The notes below the pieces were generated by a model that did not search any database, was not told the DNA's origin, and worked only from the letters and a program-made list of their open reading frames with translations. From a bacterium (lineage in GTDB: Bacteria > Krumholzibacteriota > Krumholzibacteriia > WVZY01), in assembly GCA_027296025.1 (NCBI GenBank), contig JAPUJU010000168.1, positions 1-24,019 on the forward strand: a stretch of DNA of 24,019 bases, written 5' to 3'. The position numbers and the translations under genes are program-made. Positions 23,808-24,019 of this stretch are shown piece after piece. How positions within the stretch are numbered: the stretch's first letter is position 1; each line of letters begins with the position of its first letter.

Positions 23808-24019
23808 CTACCTCAGGCTCATGACGGCCGTTCGAACATGCGACGGCTTGTCCGCCTCCGTCCATGCGAAAACGATCTCGTCGTCGTTCGCGACCATGCG
23901 CGGAAAACCACTCGCCCTCTCCTTGCTTGTAGGGCTGGCTACGATCGCAGGATCGATCCGCCCGTCGGCGTAGACACGACGGACTCGCACTTCCGCTTCC
24001 TCCAAAGCAATCTCGAGCC
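23808..24019 (-). CDS. C-terminal end of a sialidase/BNR-like propeller protein (5' end missing)
   Basis: The frame is open from the right edge of the window to a TAG at 23808-23810, giving the last 69 or so residues of a protein whose start lies outside. The segments ASGFPRMVANDDEIVFAWTE and SHVRTAVMSLR resemble the last blades of exo-alpha-sialidase/BNR-repeat-like proteins common in FCB-type genomes. No catalytic residue can be judged from this fragment, so sialidase activity is not claimed. The gap to the convergent YHS gene is 15 bases. Confidence 0.5.
   Translation of the reverse strand, partial: LEIALEEAEVRVRRVYADGRIDPAIVASPTSKERASGFPRMVANDDEIVFAWTEADKPSHVRTAVMSLR

Noticed and set aside
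1..24019. tRNA or rRNA genes, CRISPR arrays, insertion sequences, integrase or attachment sites
   Set aside because: Reading both strands I found no cloverleaf-like segment, regularly spaced repeats, transposase or integrase; genes are packed too tightly for such elements.

Overview
The window is a gene-dense stretch of bacterial chromosome. Its G+C content is clearly above 50% by eye. I see no tRNA, rRNA, CRISPR array or mobile element. The gene set fits a respiring, uncultured bacterium near the FCB group or its neighbours (Gemmatimonadota, Krumholzibacteriota, Latescibacterota and similar). It has the futalosine route to menaquinone, a variant cytochrome c maturation (Ccm, System I) operon, a secreted 6-bladed beta-propeller protein, an orphan DUF5989 protein and several TTG start codons. 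The taxonomic placement is an inference; there is no marker gene here to settle it.

Left part (1-6736): menaquinone biosynthesis. The order on the plus strand is the 3' half of a UbiA-type prenyltransferase (MqnP-like), ubiX, a UbiD-family decarboxylase, mqnE, mqnA and mqnC, tightly packed with short gaps and overlaps. mqnD lies tail-to-tail on the minus strand under its own probable promoter. Together they run from chorismate through aminofutalosine and dehypoxanthine futalosine to 1,4-dihydroxy-6-naphthoate, then prenylation and decarboxylation. The nucleosidase step (MqnB or MTAN) and the final methyltransferase are not in the window.

Middle part (6932-16139): mixed housekeeping genes in short units. 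On the plus strand these are a secreted propeller protein, uridine kinase and an EamA transporter. A cysteine desulfurase (minus) faces away from a corrinoid adenosyltransferase (plus). Then come a 59-residue DUF5989 membrane protein (minus), an atypical SDR (plus), threonine synthase (minus) and an unusual aconitase-family protein with the swivel domain fused in front of the catalytic domain (plus).

Right part (16146-23207): a minus-strand cytochrome c maturation operon read as ccmE - ccmF - ccmH - ccmI-like - unknown membrane protein - ccmA - ccmB - ccmC - ccmD. The 41-residue ccmD is a very short gene that is easily overlooked. CcmE has a CxxxY heme-binding motif in place of HxxxY, CcmH has a cysteine-rich variant motif, and no CcmG thioredoxin is present. 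A 421-residue protein with a periplasmic carboxypeptidase-regulatory-like domain, one membrane helix and a CcmI-like cytoplasmic hairpin sits inside the operon. It is the best candidate for an undescribed component. The window ends with a YHS-domain lipoprotein (plus) and the 3' end of a sialidase/BNR-like gene (minus).
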